A stretch of 64,000 nucleotides of DNA from CAVQBJ01 sp963710725 (GTDB taxonomy: Bacteria; Actinomycetota; Thermoleophilia; Solirubrobacterales; Solirubrobacteraceae), in NCBI GenBank assembly GCA_963710725.1, contig CAVQBJ010000006.1:1-64000 (forward strand), given 5' to 3'. Positions within the stretch are counted from its first letter, which is position 1, and every line of letters begins with the position of its first letter. Shown in pieces: positions 7,737 through 15,688 of this stretch. Below the pieces are notes generated by a model. It did not search any database, was not told where the DNA came from, and was given only the letters and a program-made list of their open reading frames with translations. A program made the translations under genes and the position numbers.

Positions 7737-9380
7737 ATGAACTCGGAGCTCAGCCCCAGTGAGATCGGCTGGCGACGGCCGAGACAACTCATGACGATGG
7801 GACGGCTTGATCCGGACGAGGTGCGTCGGCGGTGGACCGACCTCAATGCGACAGAGGGGGTTGCGGCGCTTCGAGCGGCGGGCGAGGACGAGACGTGCCT
7901 ATCTATATGGGTCATGCCGCCGCGGTTTGATGATCGGTCTCCGTTGCCGTGGTGGATGGCGCGCCTCGAGGAGGTACCGGCGCCAAGGGGAGCGGGTGGT
8001 GACGCGTACCGCGTCGACGCGGACTCCGAGGGACGACCCGTTGTGGCCGGACAGCGCCGCGTCGACAGGTGGACTCGCCACGAGCTGTTGTCGTGGACCG
8101 AGGATCGCGTGGAGTCGGTCGAGATGCTCGGGGACAGGCCCAAGCGGCTGCGGGTCTACGCGCTGGCCAACGGACGAGCGATCGAGCAAGTCTCGTGCGA
8201 CGGGATGACACGCCTTGACGGGCGGCCCGCCGTCGACGTCCAGCGATATGCGTACGACGACGCAGGGCGGCTCGCGAGCGTATCGCGTGTCAGTGAATCG
8301 GGATCGGATCCGTCGTGGGGCCTAGAGAGGGGCCCGTACTGGCGCTCCACGGTTGCGCGCTTCACATATGGCTCGGCCGGTCGACTCGTTCTCGTCGAGC
8401 GGTTTGCGAACGCCGCTGATCTCGCCCACGGTGGCGATCAGGAGGCTGCGTTTCTGGCGACCGCTCGATGGTTGGAGCGCGGCGACGTCGAGCCGGAGAT
8501 CGTGTTCGATGAGCGCGAGCCGGCGCGCGAGCGTGAACTACCCACCGTCGACGCGGCGCTCACCGGTCCAGGATCGGAGTTGCCCGACGCCGCGCCGCCG
8601 GACGCGAGGGTCGAGCCGGCGGCCCTCGCGGCGTGGCTTACGGCCTGCGGCCTCGGCGACTACACCGAGGAGCTGATGCGGCGCGTGGAGCCCGGCCTGC
8701 GCCTAACTCCCATCATCGACGAGTGCCGCGGCAGGCTCGGCGGTCCGGTGCTCCTTCCGCCCGGCATGGAGTGGCCGCACACCAGCGATGGACGGCCGCT
8801 CGCCTTCCTCGCCGGGATCGATCTCGGCGAGATGTCCTCCCTCGGCGCTCTCCCTAACGAAGGTTGGATGCTGTTCTACGCGGACACCGGCACGGATGAG
8901 CTCGGCGGACCCCTGGTTGAACCTGCACCGAACGAGGAGGGCTCCCGTGCGCGCATGTGGTACGTGGGCCCTCCCGACGCACCGGTCCCCGCAGACACGC
9001 CCCCAGCCGTCGACCGGCCCTTGCGTCCTGCGTGGGTGGAAGGGAGCGTGCAGCTGACCTTGCCGGATGACTACGTGCTCTCCGAGGAGTTGGGGTTCGA
9101 CGACGACGAGGAAGAGCTATACGGAGAACTCACTGGGCGGCTTCGCTACGGCGATAGTGGCTGGTCACCGGAGGTTGGCGCCCACTGGATCCTGGGTACG
9201 TGGACCAACGTCCAGGGCCATCCTCGAGACGAGGACTCGGTGCTACTGCTCCACCTGGCAAGTGACAAATCGATCGGCTTCGAGTTCCTTGGCGGCGGCG
9301 CGCTGCAGTTCCTCATCTCGAAGAGTGAGCTTGACGCCCGGGACTGGTCCGCAGTCGTGGCCGAACCGGGGCTGCCATGA
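7737..9380 (+). CDS. DUF1963 (YwqG-like) protein with long N-terminal region
   Basis: A 547-residue, probably cytosolic protein. Residues ~1-230 form an unrecognised beta-rich region with YAYDDAGRLASVSRV and FTYGSAGRLVLVERF, which resemble RHS/YD-type repeats. The C-terminal part, from about residue 300, matches DUF1963. It includes GLGDYTEELMRRVEP, a lead into the domain, then RLGGPVLLPPGMEWPHTSDGRPLAFLAGIDLGEM, the usual start of YwqG proteins, and ends near LLHLASDKSIGFEFLGGGALQFLI. The function of DUF1963 is unknown. YD repeats joined to such a domain suggest a polymorphic-toxin-type immunity or surface role, which is a guess. Starts at 7791 or 7797 are also possible. A relic of a paralogue is in cassette A. 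Confidence 0.7.
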   Translation: MNSELSPSEIGWRRPRQLMTMGRLDPDEVRRRWTDLNATEGVAALRAAGEDETCLSIWVMPPRFDDRSPLPWWMARLEEVPAPRGAGGDAYRVDADSEGRPVVAGQRRVDRWTRHELLSWTEDRVESVEMLGDRPKRLRVYALANGRAIEQVSCDGMTRLDGRPAVDVQRYAYDDAGRLASVSRVSESGSDPSWGLERGPYWRSTVARFTYGSAGRLVLVERFANAADLAHGGDQEAAFLATARWLERGDVEPEIVFDEREPARERELPTVDAALTGPGSELPDAAPPDARVEPAALAAWLTACGLGDYTEELMRRVEPGLRLTPIIDECRGRLGGPVLLPPGMEWPHTSDGRPLAFLAGIDLGEMSSLGALPNEGWMLFYADTGTDELGGPLVEPAPNEEGSRARMWYVGPPDAPVPADTPPAVDRPLRPAWVEGSVQLTLPDDYVLSEELGFDDDEEELYGELTGRLRYGDSGWSPEVGAHWILGTWTNVQGHPRDEDSVLLLHLASDKSIGFEFLGGGALQFLISKSELDARDWSAVVAEPGLP

Positions 9381-9413
9381 GCCGACTGGCTGACCGGCGA
9401 GCGTCACGAACCG

Positions 9414-9557
9414 TGTCCCAGGCAGGTCCGGAAGTGCGCAATTCTGAGACCATCTGAGCGCATGTCAGGTGCCCAAGATCCGGTTACCAGAGCCAAGAAC
9501 ACCCGTTTCGGCACGCCGCTTAAGCCGAAGGTTGTAGGTTCGATTCCTACACGGCCC
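9414..9557 (+). repeat. Attachment-site repeat copy 4 (arm plus tRNA-Lys 3' end)
   Basis: The arm has GTGCGCAATTCTGAGACC, an imperfect form of the palindrome, then CATCTGAGCGCATGTCAGG and AACACCCGTTTCGGCA. The tRNA-Lys 3' half is at 9519-9557 (CTTAAGCCG, T stem GTAGG/CCTAC, ending CACGGCCC). It closes the array on the right. Confidence 0.85.
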
Positions 9558-9641
9558 GTCGTCATCGAGTTCGTCGAGAACGAGCTTCCAAGTCAGCCTC
9601 ACCCCGGATGGATCAAGGTGACTCTTGAGGACCGCGCATGA
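9558..9641 (+). pseudogene. C-terminal gene fragment joined to the tRNA end
   Basis: Directly after the tRNA-Lys 3' end, 27 codons read VVIEFVENELPSQPHPGWIK and then VTLEDRA before a stop. The composition is protein-like and resembles the end of small actinobacterial hypothetical proteins. No start codon or upstream coding part exists, so it looks like the tail of a gene left beside a recombination point, perhaps from a lost fourth cassette. Confidence 0.5.
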
Positions 9642-9695
9642 GCCGACGCCAGCACTGAAGCGTTAGGAATGCCGCCGGCCCACGCCTGAGCACGA

Positions 9696-12173
9696 TCAGG
9701 TCGGCGGGAGCGACGTCCACTGCGCCTCGGGCCCGGGCATGTACATCGAAGCTCGGTAGACGACGCCGCGGACGGCCACCTTGTGGTGCCGGTTGTACCT
9801 GACGGCCTGGAAGGTGATGGCGTAGGTGACGTGGTCGGCCACGGCCTGTGAGGCGATCACGAGCTTGGCGTTGCACGGGACGGCGACCGTGTGCCGGTTG
9901 ACGGTGACCAGCACGGCGGCAGCGTGGTTGTAGCAGGCGACATTCTGAACGGCCCAGTAGTAACGGTTCGGCACCAGGTCGACCCGACGCACGGCGAGCG
10001 CCTTGAGGCTGAAGTCCGGGAGCGTCCTCGAGCGGCCGGGCCGCGTGATGATCCGCGACGGGGGCAGCACGGGCGGCGCCGGTGCAATGGGCTGCGTCGA
10101 CTGGATCGGCTGCGCCGGCGCTGGCGTGGCGGACCCGGGGGCGACGATGGTGATCGTCACCGATGCCGACGACGTGCCGTACGCGCCATCGCCCGAGTAG
10201 GTGCCGGTGATGGTGGCGATGCCGGCGCTCACCGCCACTCCGGGGCAGGTGATGGCACTGGTCACAGCCAGGTCGGAGCAGCCGGCGATCGCCTGGCCGC
10301 TCTCGCTGAAGGTGAACGTGCCGCCGTTGACCGCGGGCGACACCGAGGCGGAGAGCGTGATCGCGTCGCCGACGTTCGCGGTGGTCTTGGAGGAGGTGAG
10401 CTTGACCGTGGTCGGCACCACCGCCACCGCCGACGTCGGCTGCGAGGTGGCGGACGCGGTGCCGACGGCGTTGCTGGCCGTGACCTGCACCTCGAGCAGC
10501 GAGCCGACGTCGGCAGCGGACACGGCGTAGGTGCCGGACGTCGCGCCGGCCACGTGCGTGCACGAGCCGGCGCTGCAGCGCAGCCACTGGTAGGTGACGC
10601 CGGTGGGGGTCGGCGACCAGGTGCCCGCCGAGGCGGTGAGTGTCTGGCCGATGGCCGCGCTGCCGCCGATCGTCGGCGGGGTGACGTCGGACGGCGGTGA
10701 GGCGACGGCACCGGACGCCGCCGAGGTCACGCTGGTCGAGGTTCCGCTCGTGTTGGTCGCGGTCACCGTGACCTCGAGCGTCAGGCCCAGGTCGGCGGCG
10801 GTCGGCGTGTAGGCCTCGCCCGTCGCGCCCGGCAGGTTCGTGCATGAGGCGCCGTTGCACTGTGACCACTGGTACGTGTAGCTACTCGGAAGCGCGCTCC
10901 ACACGCCGACGTCGGCGCCGATCGGACGGCCGACGACGGGCGTGCCGACAACCGCTGGGGCGGTCATGTTGGTCGGCGTGCCGGATCCGACGTTCGCGCC
11001 GGCGTACTCGACGAGGGCGTCCGAGGTGGGAACGAGCAGGGTGTTCTCACCGCTGGCGATCCCCGCCGAGTCGGACTGGCCCGGGCCGCTGATCGCGCTC
11101 CCGGCGTTGGCCGTCCATGCCTGTGTGCCGTCGGCGGCGTTCACCGCGTAGACGTTGCCGGCCGAGGACGCCGCGAAGATCAGGTTGCCGACGAGCAGCG
11201 GCGCCGTGTTGAGGTTGGAGTCGCCGCTGAACGTCCACGCGGTAGTGCCCAACCCGGAGTCGGAAACGGCGTCCAGCTGCCCGCTGACGATCGTGTAGGC
11301 CACGTTGCCGCCGACCGCGGGAGCCGTTTGCGAGCTGAACGACGCAACGGTGGCCCCCGTGCTCTCGGAGAGGATGGTGTCGCCGGCGGTGGGGTCGCGG
11401 GCGAACACGTAGCCGGCCGCGAGTGTCGCCGTGTGGCCCCCGCCGCCGTCGCAGCTGCCGGCCTCGCTCCACAGCGAGCCGCCGGTGAGCGGCGCGAACG
11501 CGCTGTAGTAGCCGCAGACCTCGGTCGAGTACACGCCGGTCGCGTCGACCGCGGGGGATCCGTCGCCGTTCTCGTCGCTCGCCGTCCAGTCGACCTGTCC
11601 CGTCGCCTCGGCGACCGCGTAGATCGTCCCGCCGGTGCCGCCGGCGTCGACGTACACGTAGCCGTTCGTGGCGACGGGTGGGTAGTCGAACTCGTACTGT
11701 CCGGGCAGCGTCGTCGTCCAGTCGACCGTCCCGCTGTTCGCGTTCAGGGCCGTCATGGTCCCGGCGAAGTTCACGGCAAACACCTGACCCGCGTCGTAGG
11801 AAATGTTGAGGACGTCGTACGTGCCGCTCATGTTGCGCGACCACAGCGTCGCGCCGGTGGCCTGTGAGAGCGCGTACAGCGTCCCGTTGACAGTGATGTA
11901 CACGACGCCGTTGACGATCAGCGGCTCACTCGTGAGCGTGGCGTACTGGAGGGCGGGCAGCGAGAACGACCACACCTGCGAGAGGGGCGCCGTGATCGGC
12001 GCCGTCTGGTATCCGTCGTGCGCCGGGTCGAGTTGGTAGGAGGTCGCCTGGTCGACGCTGCTCGCGTTCGCGGCCGCCGGGACGAGCACGGCCAGACAGA
12101 GCAGCAGGCTCGCGATCGCCGTGATAAGTGACGGCGCGCGTCGCACGACGCGCGCTACTGGCCCCTGGCGCAT
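9696..12173 (-). CDS. Secreted PQQ-type propeller protein with Ig-like domains
   Basis: An 825-residue exported protein. ATG 12173 follows an AGGGGGG ribosome site and begins a signal peptide (MRQGPVARVVRRAPSLITAI, hydrophobic core, PAAANA-S cleavage near residue 36). Residues ~40-405 are PQQ/quinoprotein-like blades (GTLYALSQATGATLWSRN, GNVYAVNAADGTQAWTAN). Two Ig-like repeats of the YQWSQCNGASC / YQWLRCSAGSC type follow (~415-590). Next is an Ig-like 3 domain (~600-690, ending ITGTYSGDGAYGTSSA), a Pro-rich linker and a ~100-residue C-terminal region with Arg/His-rich strands. Propellers of this kind mediate binding. No sorting motif or membrane anchor is seen. It is divergent from the next gene. 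Confidence 0.85.
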   Translation of the reverse strand: MRQGPVARVVRRAPSLITAIASLLLCLAVLVPAAANASSVDQATSYQLDPAHDGYQTAPITAPLSQVWSFSLPALQYATLTSEPLIVNGVVYITVNGTLYALSQATGATLWSRNMSGTYDVLNISYDAGQVFAVNFAGTMTALNANSGTVDWTTTLPGQYEFDYPPVATNGYVYVDAGGTGGTIYAVAEATGQVDWTASDENGDGSPAVDATGVYSTEVCGYYSAFAPLTGGSLWSEAGSCDGGGGHTATLAAGYVFARDPTAGDTILSESTGATVASFSSQTAPAVGGNVAYTIVSGQLDAVSDSGLGTTAWTFSGDSNLNTAPLLVGNLIFAASSAGNVYAVNAADGTQAWTANAGSAISGPGQSDSAGIASGENTLLVPTSDALVEYAGANVGSGTPTNMTAPAVVGTPVVGRPIGADVGVWSALPSSYTYQWSQCNGASCTNLPGATGEAYTPTAADLGLTLEVTVTATNTSGTSTSVTSAASGAVASPPSDVTPPTIGGSAAIGQTLTASAGTWSPTPTGVTYQWLRCSAGSCTHVAGATSGTYAVSAADVGSLLEVQVTASNAVGTASATSQPTSAVAVVPTTVKLTSSKTTANVGDAITLSASVSPAVNGGTFTFSESGQAIAGCSDLAVTSAITCPGVAVSAGIATITGTYSGDGAYGTSSASVTITIVAPGSATPAPAQPIQSTQPIAPAPPVLPPSRIITRPGRSRTLPDFSLKALAVRRVDLVPNRYYWAVQNVACYNHAAAVLVTVNRHTVAVPCNAKLVIASQAVADHVTYAITFQAVRYNRHHKVAVRGVVYRASMYMPGPEAQWTSLPPT

Positions 12174-12524
12174 GATTACCCCCCTAGCCGTTAAGAACTC
12201 TTCCTTATTCGATGCCTGGTTCCCGATGCCCGACCGCGCGCCTCGCGCCTCGACGGATGGACGAGTGGAGCTGCGACCCATGTTGCAGCGGGGCGGTCCC
12301 GTATTCGCGGCGCGCGGGTTGTGGACGGCGCGGAGCGGCACGATGAATGAGCGGGCAGAGGGGCGCAACCGCCGTAGCCCGAGACGTCGAGGACGGCTCG
12401 CCTCTGCCGCCCGCGAGAAGGTGGGCGGCGGCCTCGGATGCTAGGGGGCCAGGGTTGACGGGTGCCTCCGTGACTGCTTGCATCGATGATCCGTTCGTCG
12501 CCGGTTGCCACGGAACGGCACGCC
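12174..12524. other. Divergent intergenic region with a structured element
   Basis: This 351-bp stretch separates two divergent secreted-protein genes. GGCAGAGG (12354-12361) pairs perfectly with CCTCTGCC (12401-12408). Inside, GCCGT (12371-12375) pairs with ACGGC (12393-12397). The element could be a structured 5' leader on either strand; it matched no riboswitch motif I know. A weak -35-like TTGACG lies at 12454-12459, without a convincing -10 box. Confidence 0.45.
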
Positions 12525-14159
12525 ATGAACGTCGCGAAGACCATCCCCATCGTTGCCGCCCGCGCCAGCGGGCGGCTGTGCGCGGCCGTGGTCCTGGCGC
12601 TGGCACTGGTCGTGTGGTTCACCGCTCCCGCGCGCGCGTACATCTACTGGACCGACAACGGAACCGACCTGAACAGCCTCGGAACGACGCTCGGACGGGC
12701 GAACCTCGACGCCAGCGGCGTGTTCGACCCGATCGTGAAGAGTGCGAGCGGACCGGGGTCGATCGCGGTGAGCGGGGGCTATATGTACTGGCTGAACACG
12801 GGCACGTCGTCGATCGGGCGTGCCGGCCTCGATGGCAGCGGGGCGAACCCCGACTTCATCGTCTTGCCCGGGCATCCGTCCTCCATGGCCGTCGGGGGAG
12901 GCTACATCTACTGGGTCAGCAACAGCCAGATCATCGGGCGCGTCGGGGTCGACGGCAGCGGCGAGACGACGAGCCTGTTCAGCGGGCTGCCGGGGAGCAC
13001 CAACCTCAGCGCGATCGCGCTCTCAGGCAGCACCCTTTACGTGGGCGACAGCGAGACCGGCGACATTGACCAGGTCCCAGCCGGTGGTGGCACCCCACAG
13101 ACGATGATTTCCGTGCCGGCGACTTCCGGCACCGCCTACTTCTTCAGCCTCGCGGTCGGCGGCGGCTTCATCTACTGGAGCATCTTCGCGCCCTCAGCCC
13201 AGATCGGCCAAGGCACGCTCGGGGCGAGCCCGACGATCACCAATGCCAACTACATCCCGAGCATTGACGTGGGGACTGCGTTCGGGCTGACCGCCGACGC
13301 CCAAGGCAAATACCTCTACTGGGGCGACGGCCAGGGGACAGTCGGCAGCATCGGCCGCGCGCTGAATGGCAGCGGATCGGCCTCCAACATCACACCGGGA
13401 TTCGTACCCGGCCTGCCGGGCACCCCGGGTGGGGTCGCGATCGACGGCGACCTCGACCCGACGACGACCACGCTCTCCTGCCTGCCCACGAACCTCCTGC
13501 CGGGCAGCCCGTCCACGTGCACGGTCACGGTCACCGACGACGCGTCGCCGTCGACGCCGACGGGCACGGTCGCGTTCTCCAGCAACGGCACGAGCTTCTT
13601 CTCCAGCAACTCCTGCGTCCTGACGGCGCTCAGCACGACGAGCGCCTCCTGTACGGTCGGCGTTGACGCCTCGCTGAACTCCTCGGGTAGCACTCCGGTG
13701 ACTGCGGCCTACCCGAGCGACGGCGTGGCCCACGCCGCGAGCAGCGCGAACGTCGCGCTGTGCGTCGGTACCACAGCACAGTGCAACCCCGGCAGCGGCG
13801 GCGGCGGCTCCGGCACGTCCGGCGGCTCGGTTGCGTCGGGGACCGGCACGAGCTCGTCCGGCGGTGGGTCCGGCACCCCGGGAACGACCGGCGCCAAGGC
13901 CCCGACTCCTGCCGCGGCCTGCGTCGTCCCGACGCTCGCCCGGAAGACGCTCGCCCAGGCGCGCACGCTGCTGCTGCGCGCCGGATGCACCCTTGGCACG
14001 GTGACTCGGCCGAAGGTCAGGCACGGACACAAGCTCGGCGCGCTGGCGGTGGCCGCTCAGAGCCCGACCGTCGGGCGCCAGCTCCCGCGCGGCGCGAAGG
14101 TGGCGCTGCGGCTCGCTCAGGTCAAGGCGAGGAAGACGAAGGTCAAGCGCAAGCGCTGA
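12525..14159 (+). CDS. Secreted YWTD-like propeller / Ig-like / PASTA protein
   Basis: This is a 544-residue exported protein. The signal peptide spans residues 1-~38 (hydrophobic LCAAVVLALALVVWF, then PARA-Y). Residues ~39-305 repeat the pattern IYWTDNG, MYWLNTG, IYWVSNS, IYWSIFA and LYWGDGQ, each followed by IGRA-like strands. This is typical of LDL-receptor YWTD or DUF5050 propellers. An Ig-like 3 domain follows (~310-410, STCTVTVTDDAS...TPTGTVAFSS), then a Gly/Ser linker. A PASTA-like unit comes next (VPTLARKTLAQARTLLLRAG), and the end is very basic (KARKTKVKRKR). PASTA units bind peptidoglycan fragments, so attachment to the cell wall is plausible. ATG 12525 starts the signal peptide. 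Confidence 0.8.
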   Translation: MNVAKTIPIVAARASGRLCAAVVLALALVVWFTAPARAYIYWTDNGTDLNSLGTTLGRANLDASGVFDPIVKSASGPGSIAVSGGYMYWLNTGTSSIGRAGLDGSGANPDFIVLPGHPSSMAVGGGYIYWVSNSQIIGRVGVDGSGETTSLFSGLPGSTNLSAIALSGSTLYVGDSETGDIDQVPAGGGTPQTMISVPATSGTAYFFSLAVGGGFIYWSIFAPSAQIGQGTLGASPTITNANYIPSIDVGTAFGLTADAQGKYLYWGDGQGTVGSIGRALNGSGSASNITPGFVPGLPGTPGGVAIDGDLDPTTTTLSCLPTNLLPGSPSTCTVTVTDDASPSTPTGTVAFSSNGTSFFSSNSCVLTALSTTSASCTVGVDASLNSSGSTPVTAAYPSDGVAHAASSANVALCVGTTAQCNPGSGGGGSGTSGGSVASGTGTSSSGGGSGTPGTTGAKAPTPAAACVVPTLARKTLAQARTLLLRAGCTLGTVTRPKVRHGHKLGALAVAAQSPTVGRQLPRGAKVALRLAQVKARKTKVKRKR

Positions 14160-14292
14160 TCGGGATCCGGGAGCACGCCCGCCGACGATACCTGCTATAG
14201 CGAGTGGTCCGGGCGTCTCCGAAAGCTTGTCTGTGGGACGAGCCCAGCCTCACGCTGACGGTTGCGCCTCACCTGCACTCAAGGAGGCAGTG

Positions 14293-14511
14293 ATGCCAGC
14301 CAGATCCTATTCGTCGGCGTCGGCCGAGGCCGCCGAACGTCGTCAGAGCGCCATGGAACGACGCGCCGCTCAGGTCGCAGCGCTCTCCGCGCAGCAGTCC
14401 GACCTCAAGCGTGAAGCCGCGGAGCGCCAGGTCAAGCGTGATAAGAACGCCAAGAGCAAGGCGCCGTCGACGGCCCCGCGCCAGGCGGGCCGGCGCAGCA
14501 ACGCACGCTGA
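14293..14511 (+). CDS. Small charged Ala/Arg/Lys-rich protein
   Basis: A 72-residue protein with a strong ribosome site (AAGGAGG) in front of ATG 14293. A central helix with heptad-like spacing (SAEAAERRQSAMERRAAQVA and on to about residue 50) suggests a coiled coil, and the tail is basic (KRDKNAKSKAPSTAPRQAGR). There is no signal or membrane segment. It could bind nucleic acid, but no family is recognised. Confidence 0.65.
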   Translation: MPARSYSSASAEAAERRQSAMERRAAQVAALSAQQSDLKREAAERQVKRDKNAKSKAPSTAPRQAGRRSNAR

Positions 14512-14604
14512 TCGGCCCCCGCCATCACCGCGAGTAGACAGCGCAGCATCGGAGGTCCGTCACTCCGCCGCCGGACCGCGCTGAGCTGCCTCGGAGCGGC
14601 GCTC

Positions 14605-15465
14605 GTGACGGTCGCGCTCGGCGTCGAGCTCGCTGGTCGACGCGGTCAGTTCACCACCGCCCTGCATGCCGCCTCGATCTGGATCCTCGTGCTGGCGGTC
14701 GTGCTGCAGCTCGTCTCCCTCGTCTCGCGCACCGAGGCGTGGATGGTGTGCGTGCGCGCCACTGGGGCCACGGTCAGCCGCCGGGTGCTGTTCCGGGCCG
14801 CCGGGGTCGGCTACTTGGCCAGCGTCATCAACGGATCGCTGGGCCTGGCCACGCGCATCGCGTCACTGCGCCGCGCGGCGCCGCAGACCTGTCCCCGCGT
14901 CCCCGCGCTGCTGGCCGCCGAGGTGCCGATCATCAGCGTCGAGCTGGCGCTCGCGGCGATCTTCTCCTTCACCCTGGTGGCCCCCCTCGGCGTGCCGTGG
15001 TGGGTGCCGGCGCTGGCCGTCGCGGTCACCGGCGCGGCGATGCTCGGACTCGGTCGGGTGTCCGACCACCATCGCCTGGGCCTGTGGTCGGGCCTGGCGG
15101 TGATGCGCAGCGGCCGCGGCCGCATGAGCGGACTGGTCATCCTCGGGGTGTGTGCGCAGATCGCCCGCAACTGGCTCATGCTGCGGGGCATCGGCGTGCA
15201 CGTCTCGGTTCTCGATGCGATAGCCCTGTTGATCGCCATGTTCACCCTCGGCCAGCTGCCCGTCGGGCCGAGCCTCGGAGCCGCCGCCGCCGTGCTCATC
15301 CTCGGTTCCCATGGCGTCGCTTCGGTGGCCGCCGCCGGCGTGCTGCTGACCGTCACCGCGACCATCGGATCGCTCGCCTATGCCGGCTGGGCGGTGGGCG
15401 ATCATCTCCTGGCCGGCCGGCTCGCCGTCAACGCCGAGGTCGCCGCGACGCCCAGCCGCGCGTGA
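14605..15465 (+). CDS. LPG-synthase-TM (UPF0104)-like membrane protein
   Basis: A 286-residue multi-pass membrane protein of the lysylphosphatidylglycerol-synthase transmembrane type. It keeps the pattern of an early Arg/Glu-containing helix pair (SLVSRTEAWMVCVRATG), GYLASVINGSLGLATRIASLRR, and a late Gly/Pro-rich segment LGQLPVGPSLGAAAAVLILG. These proteins resemble the flippase part of MprF, but most stand-alone members have no known substrate. GTG 14605 is the best start codon. The hydrophobic N-terminus (TALSCLGAAL) continues in frame upstream, after a GGAGGT at 14551, without an ATG/GTG/TTG, so the true start may be unusual. Confidence 0.7.
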   Translation: MTVALGVELAGRRGQFTTALHAASIWILVLAVVLQLVSLVSRTEAWMVCVRATGATVSRRVLFRAAGVGYLASVINGSLGLATRIASLRRAAPQTCPRVPALLAAEVPIISVELALAAIFSFTLVAPLGVPWWVPALAVAVTGAAMLGLGRVSDHHRLGLWSGLAVMRSGRGRMSGLVILGVCAQIARNWLMLRGIGVHVSVLDAIALLIAMFTLGQLPVGPSLGAAAAVLILGSHGVASVAAAGVLLTVTATIGSLAYAGWAVGDHLLAGRLAVNAEVAATPSRA

Positions 15466-15533
15466 GCGAGCGCCTGAATCGGACCATCGGAATTTGCGAC
15501 GCTGCGCACGGTCGTCGGCGTCTCGTCGACTGC

Positions 15534-15570
15534 TACCAGGTTGTGAACGACCTGGTAACAGGCTGTTACC
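15534..15570 (+). promoter_or_regulatory. Two overlapping inverted repeats upstream of the giant secreted protein
   Basis: TACCAGGT (15534-15541) pairs with ACCTGGTA (15550-15557) across an 8-nt gap. GGTAACA (15554-15560) pairs with TGTTACC (15564-15570) across GGC. The two share GGTA, so as RNA they would exclude one another; as DNA they could be adjacent operators. They lie ~120 bp before the start at 15689. Confidence 0.5.
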
Positions 15571-15688
15571 GAGGCCGGCGAGGATCTACCAACGGCAACG
15601 GAGGTTGATAGAAGACGCGTCGCCCCGAGGCGCAGAACACGCGCACCGGGAGCGCCCCGCAAACCTGCGCCTACCCAAGGGGGTCCCC

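Noticed and set aside
12174..12368. N-terminal extension of the PQQ-propeller protein
   Set aside because: It would precede a normal signal peptide by 65 residues; ATG 12173 has a ribosome site.
15380..15688. N-terminal extension of the giant secreted protein
   Set aside because: It overlaps the previous gene out of frame and would bury the signal peptide; GTG 15689 has a ribosome site.
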